From the NCBI RefSeq assembly GCF_018139145.2, contig NC_059471.1, positions 217,887,494-217,951,493 of the forward strand: a stretch of DNA of 64,000 bases. The letters are read 5' to 3'. Position numbers and translations under genes: made by a program. This document shows, one piece after another, positions 24,701-40,300 of the stretch. The stretch is from Gymnogyps californianus. Its lineage: Eukaryota > Chordata > Aves > Accipitriformes > Cathartidae. The notes below the pieces were generated by a model that was given only the letters and a program-made list of their open reading frames with translations, was not told the origin of the DNA and made no database searches. Positions within the stretch are counted from its first letter, which is position 1, and every line of letters starts with the position of its first letter.

Positions 24701-27700
24701 TGCCTCCATGGCACAACATGAGAACCGCTCTGGAAAATAAAGAAACAACCAAAAGAGTGTTCCTATCTAGAGTACTCCCTCTTTACCTGCTACAGTGTTC
24801 TACCCTCTTTACATGTGAAAAAGCCCAGCAGAGACATTCGGACAAGACGACCAGCAATGAGGCTGCTGGTGTTCAGGGCTATCAGCAGTTTCCAGGAGAA
24901 ACGCCAAGTGCTCCAGCAGACTCTGGACGTTTGCTCAGTGCGCCAGAGATGCTGATCTTCTATTTTAGAGGCAGCAAAAGGTTGTCTGGCAACAAAGCTA
25001 AAACTAGCCCTTGAATCAATTACCCCAAAAGCACATATATTTTTAGTGAGTGGAGTTTGTCAGCTTCAGTGGGCAACAGGGAGAAATAAAATTATGATTT
25101 CGGTTTCCTATTACACACATCAGTTATAAATGCAGACAAAAATGATAAGGTTTATTACATGCTGGTAGCTATATATTACAATAGTCTCTGCAAAATGGAA
25201 TTTTCAAAGGCAAAGATTTATAGAAATGTGCATGCCGACAGAAAAAAAAAATCCTACAATATAACAGTTCATCCTCCCTCTAAGATGTAAATGCTATTAC
25301 ATATGAATCCAACACAGAACATGCTACCACACAGAAACACACCCTGCTCTCCTAATAGGAAGTCCAATAAATGGCAAAAACCTGTCAGTTACCACAGAGA
25401 TATTTGGATGTGTTTTGGATGACACCGAAAAATCACCTCTCCCGGCACTACGTTATAATGCCTTGTAGAGTTACACAAGAAAGGCAAACTTCCATGGAAA
25501 GGTAAGAAGGTGTGTTGGAGAGGACCCAACCAAGATTACCCTGGTGTCATCTAGTGAACGTCTCTGAATTTCTATACACCTCAGCTCATTCCTCGTCCTC
25601 TGCCAGCCTCCCTGAGAGGTAACACTTACACCACCACCAAACTTCGGGAACACAAGACAAATTTTCAAACCTTCTCGTTCTCATGAAGAACTATCACCTC
25701 TTTCACCCCTGTCATAGCAGCTATCTTATGCAAGTTGGCTTTGCAAATAAGATGACAGAACGTATGAAATTGCAGTCTTAAAACATAAAGAACATCTCCT
25801 CAAAATACCCTAAACCCATCAAAACCAAAACTCTTCTTGAAGGCTCTTCCAGTGGTACTGCCCACCACCATCTTCCAGAACTTAAGTTTCCTCTCCTATG
25901 GCACAAGCAGAAGGAAAACGTGCAACAGGACACTCAGCCTGCAGGGCGGTGCCAGCATGGTCAAAATGCATTGCAAATGGGAAGAAAAAGAACTATTAGG
26001 GAAATTTCATCCCTCATTTTTAGGTAACAGGAGAGCCAAGCAGCTGATACAAGAAGGATCTGGACTTTTTAAAGAAGCAAGAGGGTCCCCTCAAGAAGAG
26101 ATGTGTTTTGGTTCAGAACTCCATTAAAATGGTATCTTTGCTGCACACAGAAACAAGAGGCATTTTAATAAATGTGCTTTTCACTCACCTGGATGTACAC
26201 ATGTGATCATGGCTTCAGGGGGCACAGTTAACTGTGACACTAATTCTTTAAAGGGTTTCCTAGAATTGTTAAGCATTGGCCACTGTGCCAGCGTCCAAGT
26301 ATATTTAAGGATTATTTAGTTTATTTAAAGGTTTCTCAGAACGTGTGCTTTTCTTGGAATACAAAGGCAGAGCTTAAGCTCTTCTTCCCCTTATTTCTCA
26401 AACCTAAATATAGGTGCTGCAGAACGTAAATTACCGAGTCCCCGAGCTTTTCAGGAATTGTTTGACATTTATTACAAAACTCCAATGCTCAAAACCTTCC
26501 AGCAACACCCTTTCAAGGCTCACAATACAATCACTTCAATTGTATAGCTAAGATTTCTTAAAGCAGTTGATATTAATAATTCTTCTACAGTTAAATAACT
26601 CTATAGTTAAAGACCAACAACTTTCTGTCCTTTTCTGTATTTTCACCATTCCAAGATACAAACCTTTCCCTGAAGCAAAGAGGTTCCTGGGAATACATGG
26701 AAGAGAAACGAATGTTTGAGAAACACCCAGCTCATCACCATCAGATATACTTAAAGAGAATCAGCTGCTACAAGGGCAGACAGAAACAAATAAAAATTAA
26801 ACTCAAAGTCAGTGTTGGCCTTTCTGTCTTCATCCACATCCTCTCTCCATGTTGACTTCTCACTCCCTCGTGTGTGGCTAAAGGTTTTGGTTACTGCTTT
26901 GTGCTTTCAACATATTTCTGTTACAGAAAAAGTGGCAAAAGACCATTAAAAAAAGAGGATTACTACACATTTAACTAGAGGTTTGTCCTTTAAAATGGAA
27001 TAGGTGATCAGACTGTTGCGCTATATTCTTTATGATTTTAAGTGTTTGATTCTGCTTGTGTTGGTCCACAACTGGCCACAGTTTTGGGCCAGATCTTCCA
27101 TTTGCAACTCAGCTTTTTAAGACCATGAAAGCTTTTCTAGCTATATTTGAAGGAAGAATTTGGTTCAAAAGCTTCGTGCTTTTTTAGATTTGTTATTGTT
27201 TAAGCGTGCAAGTATTGCGTGCTCCATACTGACAGGCTTTGAAGACAGTTTTGGGTTTTTCCGTAGCATACAGCCACCTACTTACGTAACAGTTTTCGCA
27301 AAACTAATTTTAATGAGAGCTTCAGCTACAGGCTCCAATAACTGCATCTGTAAGGCACGCAGATATTGAGTGCGTAAAATAGCAACTGCATATTGAACAG
27401 AAACCTTTTACAAGAGATGCATAATTCTTTCTTCTAAAAATTATTCCCTTAGCATGGAGAAAACATTTATGGCACGCTCACAGACTTCTGAAGGTGGGGT
27501 TTACATTGGAAATACTGATTGAACCATCAGAGTCGAGACCAAAGCAGCAGACGCTGCCGCAACAAAGCTACAAACCTCATAAAAATATTTTTCTGAAGTC
27601 AGTATCTGCCAAAAAAAAGCCATAGATGAAGCTGATATACCTACAGAGAAGACCCGTTTCTCTACATGTTTGCGTAAGCACAAAAATCTGCTAAAATGAG

Positions 27701-28121
27701 AGTCTGGAGGTTTTTTCCTCCATTTTCTCTTCAAGTTTGTCAAAGTCTAACATTTCAGGAATGCAAAGGACAGCATTTTGCCAAGTCATCAGCTGGGACA
27801 GTGAAACAAGAAAAGAAAAGAAATCTCTAGGCTCAAAAGACCTGAAATATAGGGCACGACTTTGTTCTACTTGGATTTTATAATCTAAAAATACAAGATC
27901 AGTAGAGCAGTACATCTTCTCTGAAATTTCGCTTTTCTAATAAGCATATCCAGTCTGCTGGAAGCTAATTCTCCACAGATTTCATCATCTCCTGACGGCA
28001 CCATAAACACACACCTCATTGTCAGGCTGCCGTGAATGGCCACTTTTGGGGTGTCAACTGCTGCTTTAAGCGACTGTTCCCTACGCCCGTGTGAGGAGTC
28101 GGGCCAGAGGAAAGGTCGGGT

Positions 28122-28341
28122 GATGGTTTGGGTTGGAAGGGACCTTTAAAGACCATCTAGCCCAACCCCTCTGCCATGAGCAGGGACATCTTTCACTAGA
28201 TCAGGTTGCTCGAAGCCCCATCCAACCTGGCCTCGAACACTTCCAGGGATGGGGCATCCACAGCTTCTCTGGGCAACCTGTGCCAGTGTCCCATCACCCT
28301 CCCAGTAAAGAATTTTCTTCCTTACGTCCAAGAATCTCTAA
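28122..28341 (-). mobile_element. CR1 LINE 3' fragment, minus orientation
   Basis: About 220 bp. The plus strand reads GGTTTGGGTTGGAAGGGACC, then GCCATGAGCAGGGACATC, CCCCATCCAACCTGGCCT, GGGCATCCACAGCTTCTCTG and TCCCAGTAAAGAATTTTCTT, which is a CR1 3' region in reverse complement. The last few 3'-terminal bases are missing or diverged at 28,122. It lies in the same orientation as AHCYL2 and is non-coding. Confidence 0.92.
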
Positions 28342-31300
28342 GAGCAGCTTTCTCTGCAGACCTCAGAAAACCGGAACAGCCCAGAAATGTCACATCTCAG
28401 CGCAGCCTCAGGAAGGGCATTAGACTGCAATTGGGAAAATTGTGCTAAAGGAAGAAAGAAAAACCCATCAGAGATGGCATTCCTGGTTCCAATTTTTCAA
28501 CAATGTACTCTATAAAACCACCTCTTTCCCAATACCAACTCCTTCCTAAAGCAGTTCTATTAGGGGAGAGTTACATATTTTTTCTGCTTTAGGAAATAAA
28601 AACTACCAACGGCCAGAAAATCCTGTGCCTATCTGTGTCCATCTTAAACAATATCACTCACTCCACAGCCTCAATAATTTTAGTCTTAAGTTGGCTCTGG
28701 AAAAAAAAAAAAATTCTCTTTCCTGAGGAACACAATCATTTCAGAACACAGATGAAGGCATTTTCTTTGGGAAATGATAATGTGGTTATTTCCAGACACC
28801 TCTGCTTTGCATTGTAATTGCATTCCCAGGCTTCTGACACTCCAAATTAGAATAAATAAAAAATAAAGGGGGACGTACAGTTTGTGTGATATCACACTGA
28901 GCCAAACCAGCTTCACGTCTCCTGTAGCATCCTGAAGACTCAGTGCTGCCCTAGCTCCAAATAACATATTCCCTTTACTCCTCCTAGTTTCTTTAATAAA
29001 ATTTTAATTACCCTGAAGGCAGGTACGGCTGCATATGAAGATGGATGCCTCATAATTAGTATAACAGAACACCAGGACTATTGTCTAGCCACATTTTGTA
29101 AGCCTGAGAAGATTCTATTGGGCAAAATACTTTGGCAGCCACATTTTTATGTTTTATTTTCTTAAATGGCTGCAAGTGTCAAGAAGCAGGAGCATTTATC
29201 ACCCCACAAAACCCCAGGTGTCACATGGGCAGACTCCTTTTCTAATTGGAAAATTATTTACGTCCAGCTTGCACTCTCCTAAAAGTCACCTAGGAAAAGC
29301 AAAGACGTTACTGTCTTGGATAACTGCTCTATGTGCCTTAAGCACACAGGCTTTTCTAACAGTTCATAGCCAAGCTTCAGGACTGATTGATGATAACCAA
29401 TATTTGCAAATGAATCTGACAAGAAGCCTTAGAAATCCATGGGTGAATGGAGGACAATAAAATTATATGGAGAACTACCGGTGGAATTATGGAAAATGGA
29501 TTACACGGGTTATTTTCAGTGTGGAATATCTTTAAACCGTACTCTTATTTAGAGCGTAGCTTGGGTTGGTGGCTACTTTCATTTGGAGACTTTAGATGAC
29601 TGAGTCGCGTAAAGTGGAAAGTTCCATCTTAACGACAAGCATTCACATCACAAGCCCCAGGTGGTCTCTGTGGCACTTCAGTTGCCAATCTTGACAAGGC
29701 TAAAGACTAAACAGGCCGGGGGGGGAAAATTTAGAAAGAAAAATCAACTCTTCTATTCCCCTGTGTTCACCAGGTGAAAACAAGGACACGGTTCACAAGG
29801 ATGCTTAATTTACTTCATAATGATTTGTTTAATATTTGCTATAAACTGGACAGAAATCAAGAGACAAAGTAAAAACCCAACCACACACAAACTACTGAAC
29901 AAGGAATGAGCTTGTCTTTAAGAACTTTGATGTGGACGGGTAATAAAAAAACCCAAACTCCTAGGTGTTTAGGTAGCTAGAGGAGAGAAAGTGACTTCTG
30001 ACAACTTCTCAGGTTAGCTATTGCTAATATCTTAATAAAACAGAGCTATTTGCAATCAACAGAAAAACAGCATAAGCAATCTAGCACTAAGATCCAGAAA
30101 GCCTCCAAAGCCACAAGTGGTAAAGCCCAGATCACTAGAAGCAGAAATTGCTGTTTTGAAAGCTAACAACTGATGCTTTTTTCCTAAAAAATAAAATAAA
30201 AGTCAGATTCAGACAAGAGCAGAAAATAGATGTTAGTGGTGTAGCAAGCCTGACCAAGAGAGGAAAACGTAGGCTAGGTGTACCAGGAGGCCATGTCTCG
30301 AGTGCAGGATACTACAATTAGATCCACATCTTGCTTAGCGCTGCACTAACATCTTAAGAATACTATTGCCCTAAAAATGATTCAGACATGAAAATTATGT
30401 ATGGAAGAAGCAGAGACAAAACAGAAATACTAGCATTAAGTCAGTTATTAAGGTAGTCTCTATCCAACTACTTCAACCCCATACACATTTAAGAGCTTCT
30501 ACTTTGCTGCAAATTGAAACAGAAGTGCATGCACTCGGGAGTCAGGCAGATTTTTGAATGAAGGCGAAATTAAAGCAAAGCCAAATAGCTTAAGGCATCA
30601 AGAGAGCTAAGCTGATGCCACTTGTTCAGAAAACTGTCCATCACCTGTGCTTTGCACGGAATGACTCCTGATCATTTTTAAAGGAAGTTTGAATCATATA
30701 GTTCATATGGTTCCTATCTAAAAGGACTGGTTTGCTTAGCTCCTTTTACTTATTGGGACTGTGCGGTTTAACCTCAAACACAGACCAGATGTAAGGAGAC
30801 CTAGGTGCCAAAGGACACTTCTGAAGGGCGACCTTAGCTCCATTGCGTCTCATAACTGAATGGATCGTTCTCCGAGAAGCAGCTTCTTGCTGAAGTATCT
30901 TGTTCATCAGCTGTGAATGGAAAAGTGTTATATTCAAGCATTACTTGGCTTTTCAAACTGCCAGAGCAATGTTGCTGTATGACGTGTTGGCCTCTTTTCA
31001 AAGTGTTGCTACACTTTGCTCCCTTCCATCTCTCCATATTCATGAGAGAAATGGACTCCAGCAGATGGGTCTAAATAAATCTAGCTCTAAATAAATCTTA
31101 CTGCCTGAGGTGAAGCAGCTAATTTAAGCGATTCTTGAGCTGTCAGTGGAAACAACCCAGATCTTTGGGTTGGACATCTCAATCCCGTTCTTCCAAGTCC
31201 CTAGGAAAGTCAGGCCTCCAAAGCATACAAAGCTCTGCATCTCCAGTCCTAATTCACAGCATTCCCCAGCAAAAACTCAGGTAAATTTAGGCCACCTACT

Positions 31301-34300
31301 CTGCCTTAAATCAGCTGTGAGTTATTTCAAGACCCAAATATTAGACACACTGTGTCTATATTAAAGTAGCCATCTGCATACCCAAAGCCGTCGGCAATAC
31401 AATTGCTTAATACAGGCACGGTCCCTACTGTGAAATGATGATGCAAACCTTAGTGGCATTAAAAAAAAGCTAAAATTTGCAACCTTTATTCTGCCTGACA
31501 TAGCAGGACATGAGCAGGTGTCGGCTGGGTACTCCTTCAGAGTCTGGTATTCTTTTGCGGATGTAGATGTTTGACGATCTAAATGCATATTACATGGAGA
31601 AAATAAACAAAAGGAATAGGATCGGTGAAAGCCTCAAAACAAACAGGGGGTCAAAATCTTTACAGTGACTGACTCAAGTTCCACTCTGATATATTATAAT
31701 GCGCTCGGAAGATGCCTTTTAAGTGGTTTTCTGCTCTTGTTCTCTCCATTTTATTTGTTTTTGAAATACATTCTATCACATTTCTTTTCCTCTGTTCAAA
31801 AATTTCTCAGAAACTGAATAAAGACAGTGAAGTTTGACAGCTCAAGAACTTCACACGTATTAAAAAGCCATCTCAGAACCGACTCAAGGCTGAACTTCTC
31901 AGATAAGAAGAGGCCAAAGGAAGCTGCGTGAAAAGGAATACTAGTATTTCAAAACTGACATTCACCTAGAATATTTTTCTGATTCTTTCTGACGCAACTC
32001 AAAACCAGGTTTGTCTAAGACCTGCCACCCTGATTTCGTCATCCATGTTGAAGGGAGTTGTTTTTTTAATTCACTGACAGTTACTGAGTAGTCAGCGGGG
32101 AAACCATAAAGACTGGTGTCAAATGACTTTAGGGATACCGTAAAATCAATATGATGGATAAAGTTACGAGGCTGCTTGATCCAATCCAGCAGCTCCGTGG
32201 CACCAAAAGGGAAAGGTTCCTCTTCCTCCCCACTCAGCCTTCCTCCTCCTCCTCTTCCCCCGACCATGCAGTACTTAGCTCTGCATCCAACGGATCCTCC
32301 TGTGAAGCCATTCAGCTCAGCCCAGCCCCACCCGTATCCTCCCCACCAACATTTTTTGCAAGGCTACCTAGTAAAATCAAGGAGCAACAAAGCAATGAGG
32401 AAGGGTGTGGAACCACACAAGCACAAGTGAGATCTCCTCCAGGCAGCACTAAGTGGTTGAGATGATTCAACAGCCTTGCCTAACTTTAAGATGAAGGAGG
32501 AAGAAGGCTCTCACTGACGGAAGACAGTGGTTGTTATATACAGATTTCTACATCGCCTTTCTGCCCGAGGTCACCATTCCCACAGGGGATGCAGGAGAAG
32601 CTAACGTTTGCCAGCATTTCAGCAGCATGCCAAGTTAATATAAAATATAGGCGATGTCAATTTAACATGTTGGTCTGTGAGTCATGGCGGCTAAGACACA
32701 TCCACTCTTTCATGATACCTCCAGCAAGGGAGAGGGATGGACAGTTAAAGGCAGTCACGTGTCTAAACGCTTCGCTAAGAAAGGCAAAGCTTATCTAACA
32801 GATACTCATCTCTCACCATGCCTGCAAAAAGAAAAGAAAGAAAGAAAAAACAAACCAAAAAAAAACCCCCAAACCCAACTTCTTCCCAAACCCTGTTAAG
32901 GAGGTCCAGAGAAACCACTGAAAGAACAGAATTCATCCGATCTGAAAGACAAGGTCATTTGATACAATCCATAAGAACTTTCATCTGCTGGATGAAGATG
33001 AAGGGCAAATTTCAAGATATTTTGAAGGGTACTTTTTTAAACTTGTTTGAGGAGAACCTAAATTCCACTTGATGCAGGTCTGTGGTTGTGTGTGTAAATC
33101 TAGACCAAGGCTGCCTCCTTACAGTTCAATAACGAGACTGACGTGTCCCTTTAATCAATGCCACCAGTACTAACTTACTGTTCCTTTAGACAAACGACAA
33201 AGAGCAGGAACAAAGAACAAATAAACAAGAGCAAAAGCAGCTCAGAATCCCTAAAGCATAAAAAGACCATTGTCTGGGTTCGGTTTTGGCCAGGAAGCTT
33301 AGCAGGTCTGTACACACCTACTCAGTTTTGCCACTGGGTTACTTGAGGAAGAGCATCCAAAAATCACGTCCAAAAATCACTTGATGAATCAGCCAGAGCG
33401 TTACTGTCCGAACTCCGGTCTTTCCTCGTGCAAGTTCCTAAAGCTCACTTTTGTTGGACTTTTCATGTGACTGACCAGAGAAGCAGCTTTTCTCGTATTT
33501 TATAATCACTGTATTAGCAGCTAACTTCTCTCTACAGTCAGATGAGACAACAGAAAACGTAGCATGGAAGTCGGATCACAAAGAACGTTGACTGAAAATG
33601 CTTTACATGTTCAGGCGGCCCGATGACTCATTTGTGGTCATTTTGCTGCATCTGCTGCAGAGAAACCAGAAAATGTTTCAGCTTATTTATATTAAAAATA
33701 AAGTCAAGAAAAAATGAAAAACAAAGCACAGAAAGTTTTTGGCATTTAGAGTTACCCAGCAGCATCTTTACTGTGGTGACCAGATAACTACCTTCCTAAC
33801 CCAAAAGCCTCCTGCAGACAGTGTCTGGGCACCACCTTCCTGTAATCGTCAAAGGGCATGAAACCCAAAATAATTCTTCAATCAGTCCAGCAAAGTTGTG
33901 TACTGCACAGCGTATTTCAGAAGCTCTGCACTGTGTCAAAGAAATTGATTCCACTTTAAGAGAGTCCCACAAAAATTACATTTATAAGCTATAAATTTCA
34001 GAACGTCAGAGTTGGAGATTTATGCCAGATACTTTTACGGATGTTTGAGTCACCACCAATTTAAAAAAAGAAAATTAACGGGTTTAGAACTAACTAAACC
34101 CTTTTTCATTTGGGGGGCTGTTCCCTTTTAAAAGCTCAAAAGCTATCCTGGAACAGCGTAAGCACGGTGCAGCTGGGAGCAAACTCTCTCCACACCCAAA
34201 TGCTCCTTCCTATCCTCTCAGGATACATTCACCCTTCCCTTGAACTCTTTGGATGTCCGGAAATGAGTCCCGAAGATCATGTTGGACCGGGGTTTATACG

Positions 34301-37300
34301 GGACGGTGGAAGAGCATGGGTGTGAGAACTAGCGGGTCGGCTGGCTGGCGTCCAGGCAAAGTAAGAACAGGCAGGAAGCAATCTGGAGCGTGGAATAATT
34401 CAGCAGAGACACACAAGCGTTTCAGGAGACAGAGCTGGAAAGGCACAAGGAGTTACACTGAGACGCCAGACAAAAAGCTCTCCTGAAGCATCAAGTGGAT
34501 TATCGTTTCATCTATCTTGTCATTGCAAATGGTCTTCAAACAGCACTGTACAAACCCAGCATAGAGCACGTGATAAACATTCATCCACCCTCAGATCTGC
34601 TTGTAAGAGATAACTGATATTGTCTCATTTTGTAAATAAGAGAAAGGTACAGATAGCTAAATCAATTTGCCCAAGGTCATCTTAAAACTACAAGACCGTC
34701 AAGTTCAGAAAGTCACATGAAGATTTTCTCTTCCTCTCTTCCTTACTTCCCCGTTTCTGAAAGCCTCTTCCTAGCCCAGAGATTAGGGGAAGGTTTCCAT
34801 CCTGAACAATGGGAGTTTACATCTCTTTCTTTTTTCTCTGCCATTTGGGTGAAAACCTATGCTTCCACATCCAGCCTTAGACCATGGTGAAGTACAGACC
34901 ACAGCAAAGTCTTTCTTGCAGAGCGTTTCACAAGTCAACTGAACAACACAGAAACAAAAGGCTTTCAGCGCTGTGTTCAAGGCTCAAGAACGAGCCAGGA
35001 AAACAGTAACTGAAGGGTTTTTTGTGAAAGCCTCCTTCCATTAGGAACTGACACTTCAGCCCTTCTGTGCCTGTTGGTGATGAAGAATGAACGATCCCAA
35101 GCAACTCCCTTGAAGCAGTTCCCCTCACAATGACACATCAACGTAGCAATTCTGTTTTTCTTCTCTTTTTTTTTTTTTTTCCTCCTGGGGCCAGAAAGCA
35201 ACTTCTGCTTCCCAGCACTTCTTCTGCTATTTGGCCATTTGAAAGTATCTGCAGGTCTCTAAACCCGCGTACATGTGCAAGTCCTAATGTGCAGTCAGGC
35301 AGCTTTTCTCCAGCCTACATATGCACAGGCTAACCACCAATAAGCCTTCTGGGCTCTCTTACGTGTACTGCCTTTGTCTGATCTTGTTTGTTCGGTAACC
35401 ACAGAAACAGTTTTAAAAACTAGATGAGCAGACACCCAACCTTCAGAGACCAAAGCTTCGGGCTTTGTTTCCATTTAGAAAGACCCATTTGGCACCCACT
35501 CATCTGCTCCTCTCTTTGTTAACGCTGCCGGGTGAAGGATGCACTTACCTCTTAAGACGCTTCTCTTGTACGCATTCCACACAGACCTGCTTTAAGGGAA
35601 AATGCTTCTTGTTTTCCTGCGTGACAGCTATCCAGCTCCCTTCTGAAGGCTTCCTGCACTACTGCAGACCGCCAGCGCCACTCAGACACACCATAGCTTC
35701 AGATACAACCTCACACTATTTTACAGCAGAATTTGTTTACCAGCGGTCATTCAGGTATCATAAAACCAAAGCTGGAACATGAAGACTGCAGCACATCACA
35801 CAAGAAATGCCACGAATAAAAGCCTGCTGTACTTTAACCATGGCTTCCCCTGCAACCAAGCTCTTTTGGCACCCATGATGTGCATAACGCTGCTCTTGAT
35901 ATCGGTAACAAAGCAGACTGCAACCACATAAGTACATCCACCTACAAAACACCACTCGTTCCTTCATTACTTTTCAGTTCAAAATCATTCTCATTGCTGA
36001 AGACTCCCCAGAGACCCATTCCAGCCTCCCTCCTCTTCCCCGCCAATGCAATTACCTTATCCCTTTACACAGCCCAGCAACTACTCTTAAAACAGCCTTC
36101 ACTACACAGATGGCTTTTCTGGACTTCTTCTCTACCTCTCGAACGATGGGGATTTAACATAAGAATTTCAAGCGAGATTTGAAACTAGTTTAGATTTTTT
36201 TTTTTTTCCTCCTTTTCTTTTTACTCCTACTGCTGTATCGATTTGGACCGTATTCAGCTTAAACATTATGGGCTACAGTCTGTATGAAAGGTATTTACAA
36301 AATAAAGTGCGTGCGTAAAGCATTTCCCAGTGATGACGGCTTCGTTGTCATGTCCTTATGCTATCTTTACACCCATCAGGAACAGAGTTTCCAACAGAAG
36401 TACATGAGCCTGCACATGAAGGGGTCCTGCCCTTGCGTTCATAGTAGGGCCAGAGCCAGTGTAAATATCATTTTCAATGTGGCCTGCAACAACTCCTTTG
36501 AAGACCAGCAGAGAGGATCTCTAAAATATTCTCATCCTACTTGACAACTACAAGGTCAGAGAAGCGCAAGCCAACATCCCTGAGATAGCAAACGGTGAAG
36601 GGTGGCAAACCAGAGAGAAAAAAAAAAAAAAAAAAAAAAAAGAATCCTTCCCCCCCCCCTTTTTTTCTCCCTTGCTTCCTTTCCTCCAGATGTTGACCAA
36701 GACACAATTTTTCTGTTTCAAAAATCATCTGTTTCAGGCAGACTAGCTAACTAGCTGTTCCATAAATGGAAGAACATTTAAAAATTAACCCAGGAGTCAC
36801 CAGTAAGGAATATTGGTCAATACAGAAAAGGAAGAATGAGTGATTGAATAGGTACTGCTGAATGCATTAAGAGAAATCTCTGGGTGATTTTTCACTTAAA
36901 AATAGCACAAGATGCACATAAACAACAGGTTAAAAAAAATAGGAAAAAAGCTTTGAGTTTTGAAAGCACAGCATAGCATTACAACAGTTCAATACCCCAA
37001 GGTTTTCCTGAAAATTCATACGACGACTAGCTTTTTACCCCAGCTTTGACATTTAATGATTTCTCTGCCATTATTCCTCTGTGCTGCTCCTCTGCTTTCC
37101 AGCAGTATAAACATCTGAAGCAGCCATTGCCAAACTCCTCAAAATAACAGCACCGAACCACACTGTTAATTTTGTATTTTTACAAGAGCCAGAAGTTGGT
37201 ATAATTAGCCTGAATTATAGGAACTGATTCTCTGCACAACCTAAAGGAACCATTAAGCAAGACAAGAGTTAGCTGTGCTCACCGCCGTAAACCCACATAC

Positions 37301-40300
37301 GCATCGTCACGATTACTCAGAAAACTCAAGCGATTTGGTACACGCCGAGCTCTGCACTCCAACAGCATCTGTACTCAAGAGCTGAAATATTACAGAAAGA
37401 AACATTCAAGAAATGAATTTGAGGGAGCTAACAGATTTTGCTTTTCAGAGAAAAAGAAGCAGACGAGAGCGGGTTGGCGAGGCTAAAGGCTCACAAAAGA
37501 TGCACTCAAAAACTGGTACGGTCACCCTGAGTGCCGGGGCACGGAACATTTTACATAAGACCGTGCCGCTGCACAGGGCAGGAATGAATGCAGCAAATGT
37601 GTACACACGGACACACACAGCCTCGCTTTCCAAGGAAGCCTATTTTAATTATAATGGTTGCCACGGTTACTTTAATTCCATCATCGCTCCAAGTAGTCTC
37701 ACAACTCCAACTCCACACCACTAATCAGGAATCTTGCATAACATTAGCACTGAATAACCCAATTTAAACCAACTTAAAAGCCTGGATTATTGCAGAGGAT
37801 GTTGACGCAAAAAGAAGAAAAAAGGAAAAAAAAAACCCAACTGTTTTGTTCAGGGAAGCACTTCTTCTGTATCTGTCTCCAGCAAGCGCTCGTCATTCTT
37901 ATCCACGTGGAAGCTATGGATGAGCCCAAGCCAGAGCGGAACTAAAACTAAATACTATTTTGTTTAGTCAAACACGGTCCTCTCAATTTTCTTATAAAGG
38001 AAAAATAAAGAAAGTACAATGACATCCTATCAAGTCAAAGGTGCTGAAAGAATTACTCCTAGTTATTGGGAGAATAAAACAGCATGGCAATGCCGGAGTA
38101 TCAAGCATGGAAAGTTTGGTGTAAGAGTATAGGAGCTGCAGGAAGAGGTTTAAGGCTGCAACTTCTAAGTTTCTTTGACCACTGCCCATAGCATGACTGG
38201 CAGAGCTGTGTGGAAAATATTCCTGTAACTTAAACACAGCTGTAATAAGCAAAGCTGACCTTAGTCTAGACAAAGAAACTCCCTGCAATCTATTCTAGTC
38301 TTCCTTTTGGGCTTCAGGTCTATAAAATTAGGCAAGGAGTACCAATCTAGCTAGTTCAGAGGAAGAGATAAACACTACACTGTTCCATCTGTAGTCCTTA
38401 AGCAATTCAAACCCAAACATCTCGGCGTAGGACAAGTTAGAAATCCAACACATTAGGATGTAACGGGCAAAAAAATCTCCTCCTGCTGAACAAAGCCAGT
38501 CGGGATCCTCTCTCCAGGACTTTTGAAAGCAGGACTACTTGAGACTGAGGCTTTCCACAGGCACCCATCTAGTGGTCAATTACCAAGATAGTAAAGCCAA
38601 ATATAACTTTTCTCCCTATTAAAATACAAAATATTTTCTTCTTCACTTAATTTTTTTTTTTTCTCCCTCATAACCTTTGCTCACCAGAATTTCTCCTTGA
38701 CCTACAGTACTAATGTCTGTAAGGACACTTTCCTAGGTGCAACAGGATGAAGCTCCATTTCTTACTCTCGGAAAGTGTAGAAGACGTTACATTTCTCTTT
38801 CCCAACTTTAAATGTCCAAAACCCAGCATTTTTCTCAAAGGCAAAACAAGAAGCAGCAAAATCTGACCTTTAGTGGTATCAGCTTTGGTGATCTACCCTG
38901 CAGACTGTTTTCTGTAAAGTCGCATAGGATCCTGCATTAGCTTTAAAAGGGGCAGCAGAAAGAAATTTTTCCACTGTTTGCGATATCCCATTAGAGATAA
39001 TGTAGATACAGAAGCCGTATACGCGGTCCTCAGCTCCTGAAAAATTACCAGCACAGTCCTAACTGACTTAAGCCTTGGAACCCTTTGAGATATAGTTTGT
39101 GCCGCACTCTCAAGGCACACTGTTGACTTAATTCCTGCACAGTGAACAGCGGAGGCTTTCAAAAAGATTAGCTACTTCACAGTGTCCCCTAAAATCCCAT
39201 TTTCTACAATGTCTTCTAACTCACGTGGCTAGGGATGAATCACGTGGATCAGAAACTGCATAAATGACTGAGCAAAATACCTTATCGTTCGATAAACGAA
39301 GCACAGAGGTGAGAACCGTAAGAGCTGGCAAAGTCTGCCATGCGCAACACAACGCCTTCAGTTCGCAAACCTCAAAGAAGAAATTAAAAAGCATTTCTAG
39401 AATATGCAAATACCACTAATTTGACCTGAGTTGTGAACACCACCAGCACTGGGGAGGTTACCCAATAAGGCAGGACACTGCTCCGGCAAGGAGATGCAAC
39501 AGTAGTTTAACAGACTTCCCCTCTCACAATTCTCGTATTGAAGCCCAATTTGTTCTGCTTGTATTGTGCTCATCTATGCATTATTTAAATGCATTATAAA
39601 GTCAGACAACAAAAATCAGGGATAGTCTGGTATTCAGCACTTCTTCCACTATTTATTTTGTTGCTTGGTTATTCTCCTCTCCAGAGTTTTTTTTCCCCAC
39701 CAGCTACAGTTCACACTTACATTAGGAAATAATGATTACAGCAGGAAAGCTAAAGTGGTAACAAACCCCCCCCCGACTCTTCTATTTAAGCTTGAAATAA
39801 GATTTTCCATGTAAGACTGTAGATATTTCAGCAACACTTAACAGCAGTGTTTAAAACACTGCAGTCTAAAACACTTTCATTCTAAGCTGCAGCTCTCCTG
39901 TCATCAGTCTCAGTGGCAGCAGGTTAGGTCTCAACATCCATCACAGCACAAGAAATAGATCACAGCGGTACTAATAAAGCAGCAGCAGAGGAAAGGGCTA
40001 ATATTCGTGCAGAGCTCTGGCATGCTATTAGTGCTTTGTTACTTGATAGCTAGGAATTTTTCATTTCTGGCCGTGTACAAAAATCACTTCTAGCTCTAAC
40101 AGGTAAGTTATGATGACTTAATATTTGATCCAAACACAGAAAAAGGAAACCTCTTTGGAAGGATGCAAGATCTAGGATAGCGAAATAAAGTCACTGCTTT
40201 ATGACAAGAAAAAGCGTTGCTTGTTTGGCCCTCACAGCAGCCCTGAGCCCAGAAGACCATGGGTTCTAGATAATGAAAATAGCTGGACAAAAGCTGACAG

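Larger units (their letters stand above)
16101..28121 (-). other. AHCYL2: AHCYL2 intron 1, 12-kb segment without genes
   Basis: No gene, RNA gene or transposon is recognisable by eye. Notable sequence is limited to a G-rich cluster (16,511-16,532), a G19 run (18,734-18,752) and assorted A runs (for example near 21,779). Open frames of up to 126 codons occur on both strands, but none shows a family motif or splice context. Old, diverged repeats could be hidden here, since I cannot run a repeat library. Confidence 0.5.
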